From contig JASFHF010000001.1 in assembly GCA_050123375.1 (NCBI GenBank), forward strand, positions 62,001-126,000: a stretch of 64,000 nt of DNA, given 5' to 3'. Every line of letters begins with the position of its first letter. The stretch's first letter is position 1. Below the pieces are notes generated by a model. The model saw nothing but the letters and a program-made list of their open reading frames with translations, made no database searches and was not told the origin of the DNA. The DNA comes from JASFHF01 sp050123375 (GTDB lineage: Bacteria > Pseudomonadota > Gammaproteobacteria > UBA12402). Positions 53,843-62,438 of this stretch are shown one piece after another. A program made the translations under genes and the position numbers.

Positions 53843-55726
53843 CTAAGTAACCTCAAAAAAGAGCACACTCGGATCATCATGAATTATAACTCGGCGATGC
53901 TTCTTTAAATAAGGCGTGCTAAATATATTTTTTTGCAAAAATTCTAACACGTGCTGTTCTTGTTCTTCCTTAAAACCAATTAATTGCGTGCTAGGCAATC
54001 CGTCAGCAACTTCCAATGGTTGGCCAAACTTTTCTGCTATGCCTTTTTTCTGCATCAAATGATCTGCAACCAAAAATTTATCAATTAAAAAGTATTGCGG
54101 CTGCTGCGTTTCAATCAACTTGCGCACTGTATCTGCATTAACAAAATTAACTGTCGCGGTATGCCCAGAGAACCCCGGTAAAAAATTAAGCGGAACATAG
54201 TTGGTCATGATCTTATATGGTTTTATCTTGTTGCTGGCAAAATAGCTATAAATTCCTCTCACAATTGGCGACAAAGCACCTAAACGCACTTTATACACAA
54301 CCTGTCTGTTATACAAAACTTGCTGACTGAAAACAAAATTATATCCACATAAAACCACCAGTAAAGCCGCCACCAAACCAATATAAAACTTATATGTATA
54401 GTTTATAAATAATTTATACAGCCGCAATAAAATATTATGTAAACCAAATCCTAATACGATGCTTACCAAAGGAATTAACCACGCCAGATTTCTTAAATCA
54501 TAAGCAAATCCGATCGCCCAAACCAAAAAATATGGAATAATGAACCAGCAAACTAATGAACGTGCTAAGCGGCTATTTACCGCTCCGTAAATCATAACGA
54601 ATAATAAAAATGCGCAAACAAAAATATTTTTTAGCGCAGCTACTATCAATTGTACCGCAAAATGTAACCGCTGCAATATAGTAAATTTATAGTAAGAATT
54701 AATTGCCAACATATTAAAAATATGTGTTGTATGCAAATGACGAGCAAATACTAATAATTTATATCCATACCACGGCGCCACTAAAATTATAATTAAAGCA
54801 ACCATTACACTAATAATTTTTATTTTAGCATGCGTAAAGAAAAGTTTGTTATCACGCAATACCATAGCATAGGCATAAAAAGTATATAATAACGCAACAT
54901 ATAAGCCAGCTTGCTTGGTAAGCGCTGCGCCTGCTACAACAATTGCACCTAAAAATAAACGCTTACGTATGACTGTTGCAGCATTTTCATTTACACTAAT
55001 AAATAGCAAATACAGTGATATTGTAACCATAAAGGCGCAAGCAGTATCTGCATAACCACCAAAACTAGCCCGTCCTAAAATTAGGTAAAATAACAACATT
55101 GCACAAAATACACTTATGGTATAAGCAAAGTTTTTTAATCGAACCCTCAAATCAAATAAAATAAAAAGTATCGCTAACGGAAATAAACCCACCATCCATT
55201 TAGCAAATAATTCAATTTTGCCGGCGGTAAACACATAACTTAATGACCAATTAACTGGCAATAACTGTGGATATAACCAAGAACCAACAGGAATTTTACC
55301 ATGAGACCAAATTAACGCCCATTTATTCCAGCGAAATACTGAATCTGAAAATGCAAATATAGGAGAAAACGGATTAACTACATAATAAAATCCATAGTAT
55401 AAAATCACTAACAAAAACACAAATTGCAAATCACGAATACTTCCAGTCAAAAACTCAGATGACTTAGATAAGTTATTAAAATAACCATATTTCCACAAAC
55501 ATACGCAAGCAATTACTTCAATAAAAAATAATAAATATAACAGTACTGGACTATAAATGTGAAACAAAACTGCGATTAATACCACAAAATAATTTATCAC
55601 AAGCGCCAAAGCAAAAGAAACCAAACCGGTTTTAATAACTCCGCCTGCATCACGCAAATAAACCAATAAAATAAAACCAGGCAAAAAACAAATTTGAATC
55701 AGAGCTAATATTCCTAATAAAAACAT
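53843..55726 (-). CDS. multipass membrane protein, GT-C glycosyltransferase-like
   Basis: 627 residues with roughly 12-14 hydrophobic helices and a soluble C-terminal domain of about 130 residues. After the first four helices comes a polar loop with acidic and aromatic residues (FAFSDSVFRWNKWALIWSHG), where lipid-linked-sugar glycosyltransferases of the GT-C fold (PMT/ArnT-type) hold catalytic acids. I infer a sugar transferase acting on the periplasmic side, but sequence alone does not prove it. A perfect AGGAGGT precedes the ATG. The gene sits between eno and a 29-bp direct repeat of the eno 3' end, which suggests it arrived by insertion or by duplication and deletion. Confidence 0.72.
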   Translation of the reverse strand: MFLLGILALIQICFLPGFILLVYLRDAGGVIKTGLVSFALALVINYFVVLIAVLFHIYSPVLLYLLFFIEVIACVCLWKYGYFNNLSKSSEFLTGSIRDLQFVFLLVILYYGFYYVVNPFSPIFAFSDSVFRWNKWALIWSHGKIPVGSWLYPQLLPVNWSLSYVFTAGKIELFAKWMVGLFPLAILFILFDLRVRLKNFAYTISVFCAMLLFYLILGRASFGGYADTACAFMVTISLYLLFISVNENAATVIRKRLFLGAIVVAGAALTKQAGLYVALLYTFYAYAMVLRDNKLFFTHAKIKIISVMVALIIILVAPWYGYKLLVFARHLHTTHIFNMLAINSYYKFTILQRLHFAVQLIVAALKNIFVCAFLLFVMIYGAVNSRLARSLVCWFIIPYFLVWAIGFAYDLRNLAWLIPLVSIVLGFGLHNILLRLYKLFINYTYKFYIGLVAALLVVLCGYNFVFSQQVLYNRQVVYKVRLGALSPIVRGIYSYFASNKIKPYKIMTNYVPLNFLPGFSGHTATVNFVNADTVRKLIETQQPQYFLIDKFLVADHLMQKKGIAEKFGQPLEVADGLPSTQLIGFKEEQEQHVLEFLQKNIFSTPYLKKHRRVIIHDDPSVLFFEVT

Positions 55727-56002
55727 AACATTTACCTCCTATGTATCATCCCTTTTCAAAAACTCGTGGCGCATCAGCCCACGGCTTGACTGTGAGAGAT
55801 TATACACAAAAAACTATTTATATGGAAATAGATGTTCATAAAAAATCGTATTCTGCAGCAATAATATCCGCATTGAAGAAATGCTTGGCAATCAGACAGA
55901 GCTTCTTTATTGAACATGCAAATTACATCTTCTAAATCCTGAGATTCTTCTAGATATGATTTTTATCATGTATAGCCGAATCTTTCCATTTTTTTTATTT
56001 TT
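55727..56002. other. region between membrane protein gene and effector candidate
   Basis: Apart from the eno remnant it holds a decayed sequence near 55775 (CCACGGCTTGACTGTG) that resembles the inner arm of the RPE-like element. The 64-codon open frame at 55741-55935 runs through both relics and is not a credible gene. Confidence 0.5.
55866..55925 (+). pseudogene. remnant of the eno 3' end
   Basis: 29 bases (55866-55894) identical to eno 53688-53716, starting ATCCGCATTGAAG, followed by a diverged continuation ending TTATTGAACATG as in eno. No reading frame of its own. Confidence 0.88.
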
Positions 56003-56035
56003 GTTAATAAAACCTTAAGAATTAGCGAGTATCAT
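56003..56035 (+). promoter_or_regulatory. PmrA-like box and -10 upstream of the 337-residue gene
   Basis: GTTAAT, 5 bp (AAAAC), CTTAAG, 10 bp (AATTAGCGAG), TATCAT. The first half-site and the -10 are weaker than in the other two promoters but the spacing is the same. Confidence 0.58.
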
Positions 56036-56108
56036 TTGTACTACACGGCGATATTCGCTGTTAAATAAGAAATATCGATTAAAAAATTAAAAAACAAGGA
56101 GTATGACT

Positions 56109-57122
56109 ATGAAGATAATTTTTATACAAAAAAATAGTAAGCTACATGTAGTAAACAAAGATAACCTGAAAGAGTCAATGCAAAACTTCTCACAGAAATT
56201 ATGTGATACTTTAAATGGTTTGCATAACTACTTTAATGACCAAGCAAATGACCAAGTAAATAATTTAAAATTCCTTGGATTTACACAAGGTGTTCTTTCT
56301 TCCATTCATCATATAGAAGATACAAAAGATGCTATTTTATCTATGCTGGAAAAATTAAAACATATTATTACACTGGATTGCATTAATCACAAGATGATAT
56401 CTATAAAAGATAATAAAACCCTCACAGAGAATGATGAATTACTAGTTAAAATTAGCAACGATGTGATTTCGTTTGAACACAAAAGCAAGAAGATAGAATG
56501 CCCATTTATAATTTGGATTTCTGAGCAGTTGTCCGAATTTATGAAATTAGCTTTTCGGGAAAATGAAAATGAACAACATAAATTTTTAACCGAAAATGGA
56601 TTTCAGCGTGAAAAAAATACCTATACCATAAAAGACACATTTAAAAGATTATGTAAAGATTGTATATCTATGATAAAAAAAATTATGGAACTAGCACAAC
56701 AAAAAAATGAACCTGCTAAAATCTCAAAAATTCATAATACATATCTTAATAAAATGTTTAACAACATTATTCAAGGTAATGTTAAATTGCAAGATCCTCT
56801 GCATAATCTAACTCTACACACTATTTCTTACATGAAAAATGCGAAGATTTATCCCGAAGAAAAAATAATACAGACAAAGAAAGAGATTAACAAACCAAAA
56901 CCACATCCAATCCTGCTTCTTTTTAAAAACATCAAAGAATTATGTGATATGGCTAATAAAATTTTTACACCTAAAAAGAAGAAAACCAAACAAGAAACAA
57001 TCCCCTCCATCTTCTCCCCGAAAAAAGAAAAAAAAGACGATGGTGGTGAAAATTTACTAGAACCTATTAGCAAAAAACTTTTGAACCCTGATAATACAAA
57101 ACAAAACTCGAATAAAATTTAA
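56109..57122 (+). CDS. uncharacterised lysine-rich protein, candidate secreted effector
   Basis: 337 residues; no family recognised. AAGGAG lies 7 bases before the ATG at 56109; a closer ATG at 56103 would leave only a 1-base spacer, so I prefer the second. The protein is helical in appearance with no signal peptide or membrane segment. The C-terminal ~60 residues are Lys/Pro-rich with two PKK-type clusters (TPKKKKTKQE, SPKKEKKDDG), each a possible nuclear localisation or phosphoinositide-binding patch. Composition, isolation from operons and promoter type group it with the giant and lipase-like genes. Confidence 0.78.
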   Translation: MKIIFIQKNSKLHVVNKDNLKESMQNFSQKLCDTLNGLHNYFNDQANDQVNNLKFLGFTQGVLSSIHHIEDTKDAILSMLEKLKHIITLDCINHKMISIKDNKTLTENDELLVKISNDVISFEHKSKKIECPFIIWISEQLSEFMKLAFRENENEQHKFLTENGFQREKNTYTIKDTFKRLCKDCISMIKKIMELAQQKNEPAKISKIHNTYLNKMFNNIIQGNVKLQDPLHNLTLHTISYMKNAKIYPEEKIIQTKKEINKPKPHPILLLFKNIKELCDMANKIFTPKKKKTKQETIPSIFSPKKEKKDDGGENLLEPISKKLLNPDNTKQNSNKI

Positions 57123-57129
57123 ACTGATC

Positions 57130-57158
57130 AAGTCCCCCGCGTAAATGCGGGGGAACTT
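57130..57158. terminator. strong hairpin between convergent genes, possible bidirectional terminator
   Basis: AAGTCCCCCGC and GCGGGGGAACTT form an 11-bp stem with one bulged base and a 6-base loop. No clear T-run follows on either strand, so intrinsic termination is uncertain. Confidence 0.4.
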
Positions 57159-57181
57159 ACCGCTATAACTTTAAACTGCAT

Positions 57182-60100
57182 TCAATAACAAACACGAACC
57201 ACATAATCACCAAAAGTGTCACGCAAATTGGTAAGTAAATCATCAGTCGGTGCAATCCGCCATTGTTTATCTAGAGGAAGTAAAGCGCGTGCATTATCTT
57301 TCACATACGCAATGCACACTTTACAATTACCACCGCGATATTGTCTTAATATATTGGACAAAGATTTAATTTCCTGAGACAGATCCTGTTTTTTATACGT
57401 ATCGTGACCTGCAAAATCTATCAACAAAAACTTGGCATAAATTTCCCGTGCGGCAGCAATAGTAAAAATCTTATTGGCGCTGATTTTATAACCACCACTA
57501 TATTCATCGACACTAGCTTCGCCTTCAACCACCAATAAATTATCTTTTGCAATCAAATCACGATATTCCTGATATACATCAGCAAACACCGCAACTTCAA
57601 TTCTAGCATTTTGATCAGCTAAACTAATAAATGCCATGCGATCCCCTCGTCTGGTATTCATTAAACGTAATGCTGTTACCAACCCTGCCACTCTAACCGT
57701 TGATTCATTACGCGGATTTAATTTTGCAATCTCACTGGTTGTGATATATTCCAGTTCCTCTGTATACTGCGTTAGCGGATGACCACTAAAATAAAAACCT
57801 AAAGTTTCTTTTTCAAACAACAATCGCTGATTCTCAGTCCACGGTTCAGCTTTGGTATATTCAACACTACTTAATTCCGCTGCATCTAATAAATTACCAA
57901 ACAAATCACATTGACCACGTTCAGTATTTTGCAAATGCTGTTCCGCTGCACGTATTGCATTATCAATCGAAGCTAACATTTCCGCACGGCTTTGCCCCAA
58001 TTCATCCATCGCACCTGACTTAATCAACGCCTCCAAAACTCGGCGATTAACTTTGCGTAAATCAATTTTTTTGCAAAAATTAAATAGATCTGTAAATTCC
58101 TTTTCTTGTCTTACCGCTAAAATACTTTCAATTGCAGCTTCACCCACGCCTTTAATCGCGCCCAAACCAAAAACAATTTCACCAGCATCACTTACCGTAA
58201 ATTTATATTCACTCAAATTTATGTTTGGCTTATTTACTGTTAATTTCATCGCGCGGCATTCTTCGATAAAAATTACCATCTTGTCAGTATTATCCATATC
58301 CGAGGACAACACCGCCGCCATAAATTCCGCTGGATAATGCGCTTTAAGCCATGCTGTTTGATATGCAAGTAAAGCATATGCTGCTGAATGTGATTTATTA
58401 AATCCATAACCGGCAAATTTTTCCATCAAATCAAAAATAGCAGTTGCTTTATATTCTGACACACCATTTCGAATCGCACCTTTCACAAACACTTCACGCT
58501 GTTGCGCCATTTCTTCCGGCTTTTTCTTACCCATCGCGCGCCGCAAAATATCCGCACCGCCTAACGAATATCCCGCTAAAATCTGCGCAATCTGCATTAC
58601 CTGCTCTTGATATAAAATTACGCCATTAGTTGGTTTTAAAATCGGAATTAATTTCTCGTGTGGATATTCAACTCTGGCACGGCCATGTTTACGATTAATA
58701 AAATCATCTACCATGCCTGACTGCAATGGCCCGGGACGAAACAATGCAACCAACGCAATAATTTCTTCAAAACAATCCGGCTGCAGCCGCTTAACTAAAT
58801 CTTTCATGCCGCGCGATTCTAATTGAAACACCGCCGTAGTTTTACACGCCTTTAATAAAGAAAAAGTTTTGGGATCATCCGTTGGAATCAAAGAAATATC
58901 AATCGGCTCCTGGTTATTTTTAGCCCGCGCCCGATTTATGGTTTGCATCGCCCAATCAATAATGGTTAATGTGCGCAAACCCAAAAAGTCAAATTTAACT
59001 AATCCGACTGCTTCAACATCATATTTATCAAATTGAGTTACTAAATTTTTTCCTCCGGGTTCACAATATAGCGGCGAAAAATCAGTTAATATTGTTGGCG
59101 CAATTACAACTCCACCCGCATGTTTCCCAGCATTACGTACAATTCCTTCAAGCTTGCGAGCTAAATCAATTAAATTTTTAACTTCTGGATCTTGCTCATA
59201 AAGTTCTAATAAAACTTCGTCTTGTTCTAATGCACGCTCTAAAGTGATCCCAAGCTCAAATGGAATTAATTTTGCAATCTTATCAACATAACTATAACTG
59301 TGCCCTAAAACTCTGCCAACATCGCGCACCACCGCACGCGCCGCCATCGTACCATAAGTAATAATTTGTGAAACACTTTCACGGCCGTACTTTTGTGCAA
59401 CATAATCAATCACTCGATCACGCCCGTCCATACAAAAATCAATATCAAAATCCGGCATCGAAATACGTTCAGAATTTAAAAAACGCTCAAACAACAAATC
59501 ATATTTTAACGGATCAAGGTCGGTTATTCCTAAAGCATAAGCTACTAATGAACCCGCACCTGAACCTCGCCCAGGTCCCACCGGCACACCATTATCTTTC
59601 GCCCATTGAATAAAATCCGCAACAATCAAAAAATATCCGGCAAAACCCATCTGATTAATAACTTTTAATTCAAGCTCTAAACGTTCAATATAAGGATCAC
59701 TATTTTCAACAGATAATATTTTTAAACGCTGCTGTAAACCTGCCCGGGAAGTTTTAGCAAAATATTCTTCAGTCGACATATTTTTTTCCGGCACCGGAAA
59801 ATCCGGCAAAAAGTTTTGATCAAGCCCTAAAATCAAACTGCAGCGTTTAGCAATTTCAACCGTATTCTCAATTGCAGAAGGAATATCAGAAAACAATTTA
59901 ATCATCTCGGAAGACGTACGCAAATACTGTTGATTACTATAATCACGCGGCCTGCGCGCATCATTCAACAACCAACCACCATGAATACATACACGTGCTT
60001 CATGTGCTTCAAAATCATTTTGACGAATAAAACAAACATCATTAGTCGCAACTACCGGCGCTTTAAATTCAATCGCCAAACTCAATGCCTGATTAATGTA

Positions 60101-60637
60101 TTCTTCTTCATGCGCACGGCCGGTACGTTGTAACTCTAAATAAAAACGTTCAGGAAACAATTCCATCCAATTACGCAAATATTCTTTAGCAACTTGCTGA
60201 TTATTAGCTAACAGCATATTACCAATATCACCTGCCAAACCTGCCGACAACGCAATTAAACCGTTTGCATTTTCCGCAAACCAACTACGCTTAACGATTG
60301 ATTTATCAAGATGCTGATTTTCAACATACGCGCGCGAAATTAATTTAATTAAATTTTTATAGCCTTCCGTATTTTGACATAGCAACACCAACCGAAATGG
60401 TTTGTCCTGATCTTCAGGATTTTCTACCCAAACATCACAGCCAATAATCGGTTTTACTCCTGCAGCTAAAGCCGCACGATAAAACTTTACCATACCGAAT
60501 AAATTCGACTGATCAGTAACAGCGGCAGCCGGCATATTCAATTCTTTAGCTTGCTGCAATAATGCAGGAATGCGCACAATACCATCAACAATAGAATATT
60601 CTGAATGTACATGTAGATGGATGAATTGATCAGTCAT
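57182..60637 (-). CDS. dnaE: DNA polymerase III subunit alpha
   Basis: 1151 residues. Replicative polymerase of the DnaE1 type: N-terminal PHP domain (HLHVHSEYSIVDGIV), palm with GPGRGSGAGSLVAYALGITDLDP and the catalytic PDFDIDF, fingers (GYGFNKSHSAAYALLAYQTAWLKAHYP), helix-hairpin-helix and an OB domain (VRVAGLVTALRLMNTRRGDRMAF). Slightly shorter than E. coli DnaE. It stands alone here, without the fabZ-lpxA-lpxB-rnhB neighbours it has in E. coli. Confidence 0.98.
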   Translation of the reverse strand: MTDQFIHLHVHSEYSIVDGIVRIPALLQQAKELNMPAAAVTDQSNLFGMVKFYRAALAAGVKPIIGCDVWVENPEDQDKPFRLVLLCQNTEGYKNLIKLISRAYVENQHLDKSIVKRSWFAENANGLIALSAGLAGDIGNMLLANNQQVAKEYLRNWMELFPERFYLELQRTGRAHEEEYINQALSLAIEFKAPVVATNDVCFIRQNDFEAHEARVCIHGGWLLNDARRPRDYSNQQYLRTSSEMIKLFSDIPSAIENTVEIAKRCSLILGLDQNFLPDFPVPEKNMSTEEYFAKTSRAGLQQRLKILSVENSDPYIERLELELKVINQMGFAGYFLIVADFIQWAKDNGVPVGPGRGSGAGSLVAYALGITDLDPLKYDLLFERFLNSERISMPDFDIDFCMDGRDRVIDYVAQKYGRESVSQIITYGTMAARAVVRDVGRVLGHSYSYVDKIAKLIPFELGITLERALEQDEVLLELYEQDPEVKNLIDLARKLEGIVRNAGKHAGGVVIAPTILTDFSPLYCEPGGKNLVTQFDKYDVEAVGLVKFDFLGLRTLTIIDWAMQTINRARAKNNQEPIDISLIPTDDPKTFSLLKACKTTAVFQLESRGMKDLVKRLQPDCFEEIIALVALFRPGPLQSGMVDDFINRKHGRARVEYPHEKLIPILKPTNGVILYQEQVMQIAQILAGYSLGGADILRRAMGKKKPEEMAQQREVFVKGAIRNGVSEYKATAIFDLMEKFAGYGFNKSHSAAYALLAYQTAWLKAHYPAEFMAAVLSSDMDNTDKMVIFIEECRAMKLTVNKPNINLSEYKFTVSDAGEIVFGLGAIKGVGEAAIESILAVRQEKEFTDLFNFCKKIDLRKVNRRVLEALIKSGAMDELGQSRAEMLASIDNAIRAAEQHLQNTERGQCDLFGNLLDAAELSSVEYTKAEPWTENQRLLFEKETLGFYFSGHPLTQYTEELEYITTSEIAKLNPRNESTVRVAGLVTALRLMNTRRGDRMAFISLADQNARIEVAVFADVYQEYRDLIAKDNLLVVEGEASVDEYSGGYKISANKIFTIAAAREIYAKFLLIDFAGHDTYKKQDLSQEIKSLSNILRQYRGGNCKVCIAYVKDNARALLPLDKQWRIAPTDDLLTNLRDTFGDYVVRVCY

Positions 60638-60693
60638 AGCTGAACATGCTATAGGTTTTTATCAATAAATACAAGATTGGAACTCACCCCCTG

Positions 60694-61488
60694 CTACGCA
60701 GGGGTACGCCAAATCAATGTAGCCATACGGCCGGTTTGCTGATCACGGCGATAAGAGTAAAATTTTTCATGGTCAGAATATGTACAAAAACCGCCGCCGT
60801 AAATTTTATCAATACCTAATTGATGAAGTCGAAATCTCGCCAATTGATAAAGATCCGCCATAAAATGGTTAGAATTTTCGCTTGGATAAAACGCTGCCAC
60901 CGCCTGCGAATCCTGCTGTATAAAAGCTTCGCGTACCTCCTCTCCTACCTCAAAAGCTTGTTGGCTAATTGCCGGACCTAACCAGGCAAATAATTCATCT
61001 GGCTGGCACTTAAAATACCTAACCCCAGAGGCAACAACTCCATTTAATAAGCCCCGCCAGCCAGCATGAATTGCTGCAATCTCAGTTCCATCATTACTGC
61101 ATAATAAAATCGGCAAGCAATCAGCGGTTAAAACTGCACAAACCACATTTGCTTTATTAGTATATGCACCATCAACCTTTAAATCACGCAAACCGTCATC
61201 CCGCGGCTTGACCGCGGGATCCAGTGTTAAATTTAGTTGTTCTCTGGATCCCGCGGTCAAGCCGCGGGATGACAACACTTTACCAAGATTAATCACCTCC
61301 GTTGAATGCTGCTGATTCAGCCAAACAGGCTCACTGGGTAAATTCAATTGCTTATACAATAAGCTACGATTTTCCATCACCTGTTCAAGATCATCATCAA
61401 CATAATGTGAAAGATTAAGACTAGCACGCGTAGTTGTTACAGCATTAATATTTTTAGGCGCCGGCCAATTTGGTTTAATGAATTCCAT
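60694..61488 (-). CDS. pgeF: PgeF/YfiH-type multicopper-oxidase-like (purine nucleoside phosphorylase) protein with palindromic-element insertion
   Basis: 264 residues. Members have been described as laccase-like oxidases, as purine nucleoside phosphorylases, and as editing enzymes for misincorporated L-Ser in peptidoglycan precursors (PgeF). Metal-site residues are visible: QQHSTEV, TADCLPILLCS and HAGWRGLLNGVV. Between LNQQHSTEVINLGK and KVDGAYTNKANVVCAVLTADC, about 28 residues (about 71-98) come from a perfect 79-bp palindromic element; the frame is kept and the metal-site residues are on either side. Typical homologues have a short link here. Confidence 0.93.
   Translation of the reverse strand: MEFIKPNWPAPKNINAVTTTRASLNLSHYVDDDLEQVMENRSLLYKQLNLPSEPVWLNQQHSTEVINLGKVLSSRGLTAGSREQLNLTLDPAVKPRDDGLRDLKVDGAYTNKANVVCAVLTADCLPILLCSNDGTEIAAIHAGWRGLLNGVVASGVRYFKCQPDELFAWLGPAISQQAFEVGEEVREAFIQQDSQAVAAFYPSENSNHFMADLYQLARFRLHQLGIDKIYGGGFCTYSDHEKFYSYRRDQQTGRMATLIWRTPA
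61195..61273. repeat. RPE-like palindromic element inside pgeF, perfect copy
   Basis: 30-bp arms at 61195-61224 and 61244-61273 are exactly complementary, loop 19 bases. Each arm also contains its own palindrome CCGCGG-CTTGA-CCGCGG. In the pgeF frame it encodes LSSRGLTAGS...LDPAVKPRDD. The perfect arms suggest recent insertion or active sequence correction. Confidence 0.95.
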
Positions 61489-61509
61489 AAATATGATATT
61501 CTAGTTTAA

Positions 61510-62214
61510 ATGAATGATGTTATCATATCTTTGCAAAATGTCACCCGCATTTACCATATGGGTGAGTATCAATTATACGCTCTAAATAACATCAATTTGG
61601 ACATCTATCAAAATGAGTTTTTATCTGTTTTAGGTCCAAGCGGTTCTGGTAAAAGTACTTTGCTAAACATGATCGGGGGCATGGATCGACCCACTCATGG
61701 AAAAATCATTATAGGACAACAAGATATTGCAACCGCATCAGACCGAAAATTAACTATTTACCGCCGCAATAAAATTGGCTTTATCTTTCAATTTTTCAAT
61801 TTACTACCAACCCTAACCGCATTAGAAAATGTTGAAGTTGCAGTAGAAATCGCAAAAAATCCGCTAGACCCATTAGAAGTTTTAGAAATGGTTGAACTAA
61901 CTAAATTTATGCATCATTTTCCTTCACAACTAAGCGGCGGACAACAACAACGCGTAGCAATTGCACGCGCATTAGTCAGCAATCCAGATGTATTATTATG
62001 TGATGAACCAACCGGAGCATTAGACAGCAAAACCAGCAAAATTGTTTTACAAATTTTAATTAACGCTAGCAAAAAACTGAAAAAAAACATTGTAATGATT
62101 ACACATAATCAAAAACTAGCGAAACTTGGTGACCGCACCATAAAACTTAAAGATGGAAAAATTGAAGATATAATTTCGCAAACACCAATTAGTGTAGATG
62201 ATATACCGTGGTAA
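61510..62214 (+). CDS. ABC transporter ATP-binding protein (MacB/LolD type)
   Basis: 234 residues. Walker A GPSGSGKST, Q-loop FQFFNLLPTLTALENVEV, signature LSGGQQQRVAIARA, Walker B VLLCDEPTGALDS and H-loop THNQ. FQFFNLLPTLTA is the usual signature of ATPases that drive FtsX-like permeases, such as the one that follows. 21 bp separate its ATG from the divergent pgeF start. Confidence 0.93.
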   Translation: MNDVIISLQNVTRIYHMGEYQLYALNNINLDIYQNEFLSVLGPSGSGKSTLLNMIGGMDRPTHGKIIIGQQDIATASDRKLTIYRRNKIGFIFQFFNLLPTLTALENVEVAVEIAKNPLDPLEVLEMVELTKFMHHFPSQLSGGQQQRVAIARALVSNPDVLLCDEPTGALDSKTSKIVLQILINASKKLKKNIVMITHNQKLAKLGDRTIKLKDGKIEDIISQTPISVDDIPW

Positions 62215-62299
62215 AAACACAGATCTTGTCGGGACGAAAAATAATGTAGGCGGGACGCGAGCTATTACATAACTACGAGGTAATAGCTAGATTTGAGGA

Positions 62300-62367
62300 G
62301 GGTCGGAGCTTTACATGATTACAAAGCAACAAACAAGGCATTGTAATTATGTAAAGCTCACGACCCG
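62300..62367. repeat. GGGACG hairpin element, copy with compensated arms, plus fragments
   Basis: Arms GGGTCGGAGCTTTACATG and ATGTAAAGCTCACGACCC: both carry the same A/T exchange compared with GGGACG/CGTCCC, keeping the pairing. Fragments of other copies flank it (GGCGGGACGCGAGCTATTAC near 62249 and an arm ending GCTTCGTTCC near 62405). Confidence 0.9.
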
Positions 62368-62438
62368 AGTAACTATGTGCTTTGTAATCATGTAAAGCTT
62401 CGTTCCCCTGAGATGCTAATTAAAAACTGAGAGAATAA

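Noticed and set aside
55741..55935. 64-codon ORF
   Set aside because: It runs across a decayed palindromic element and the eno remnant and has no ribosome binding site.
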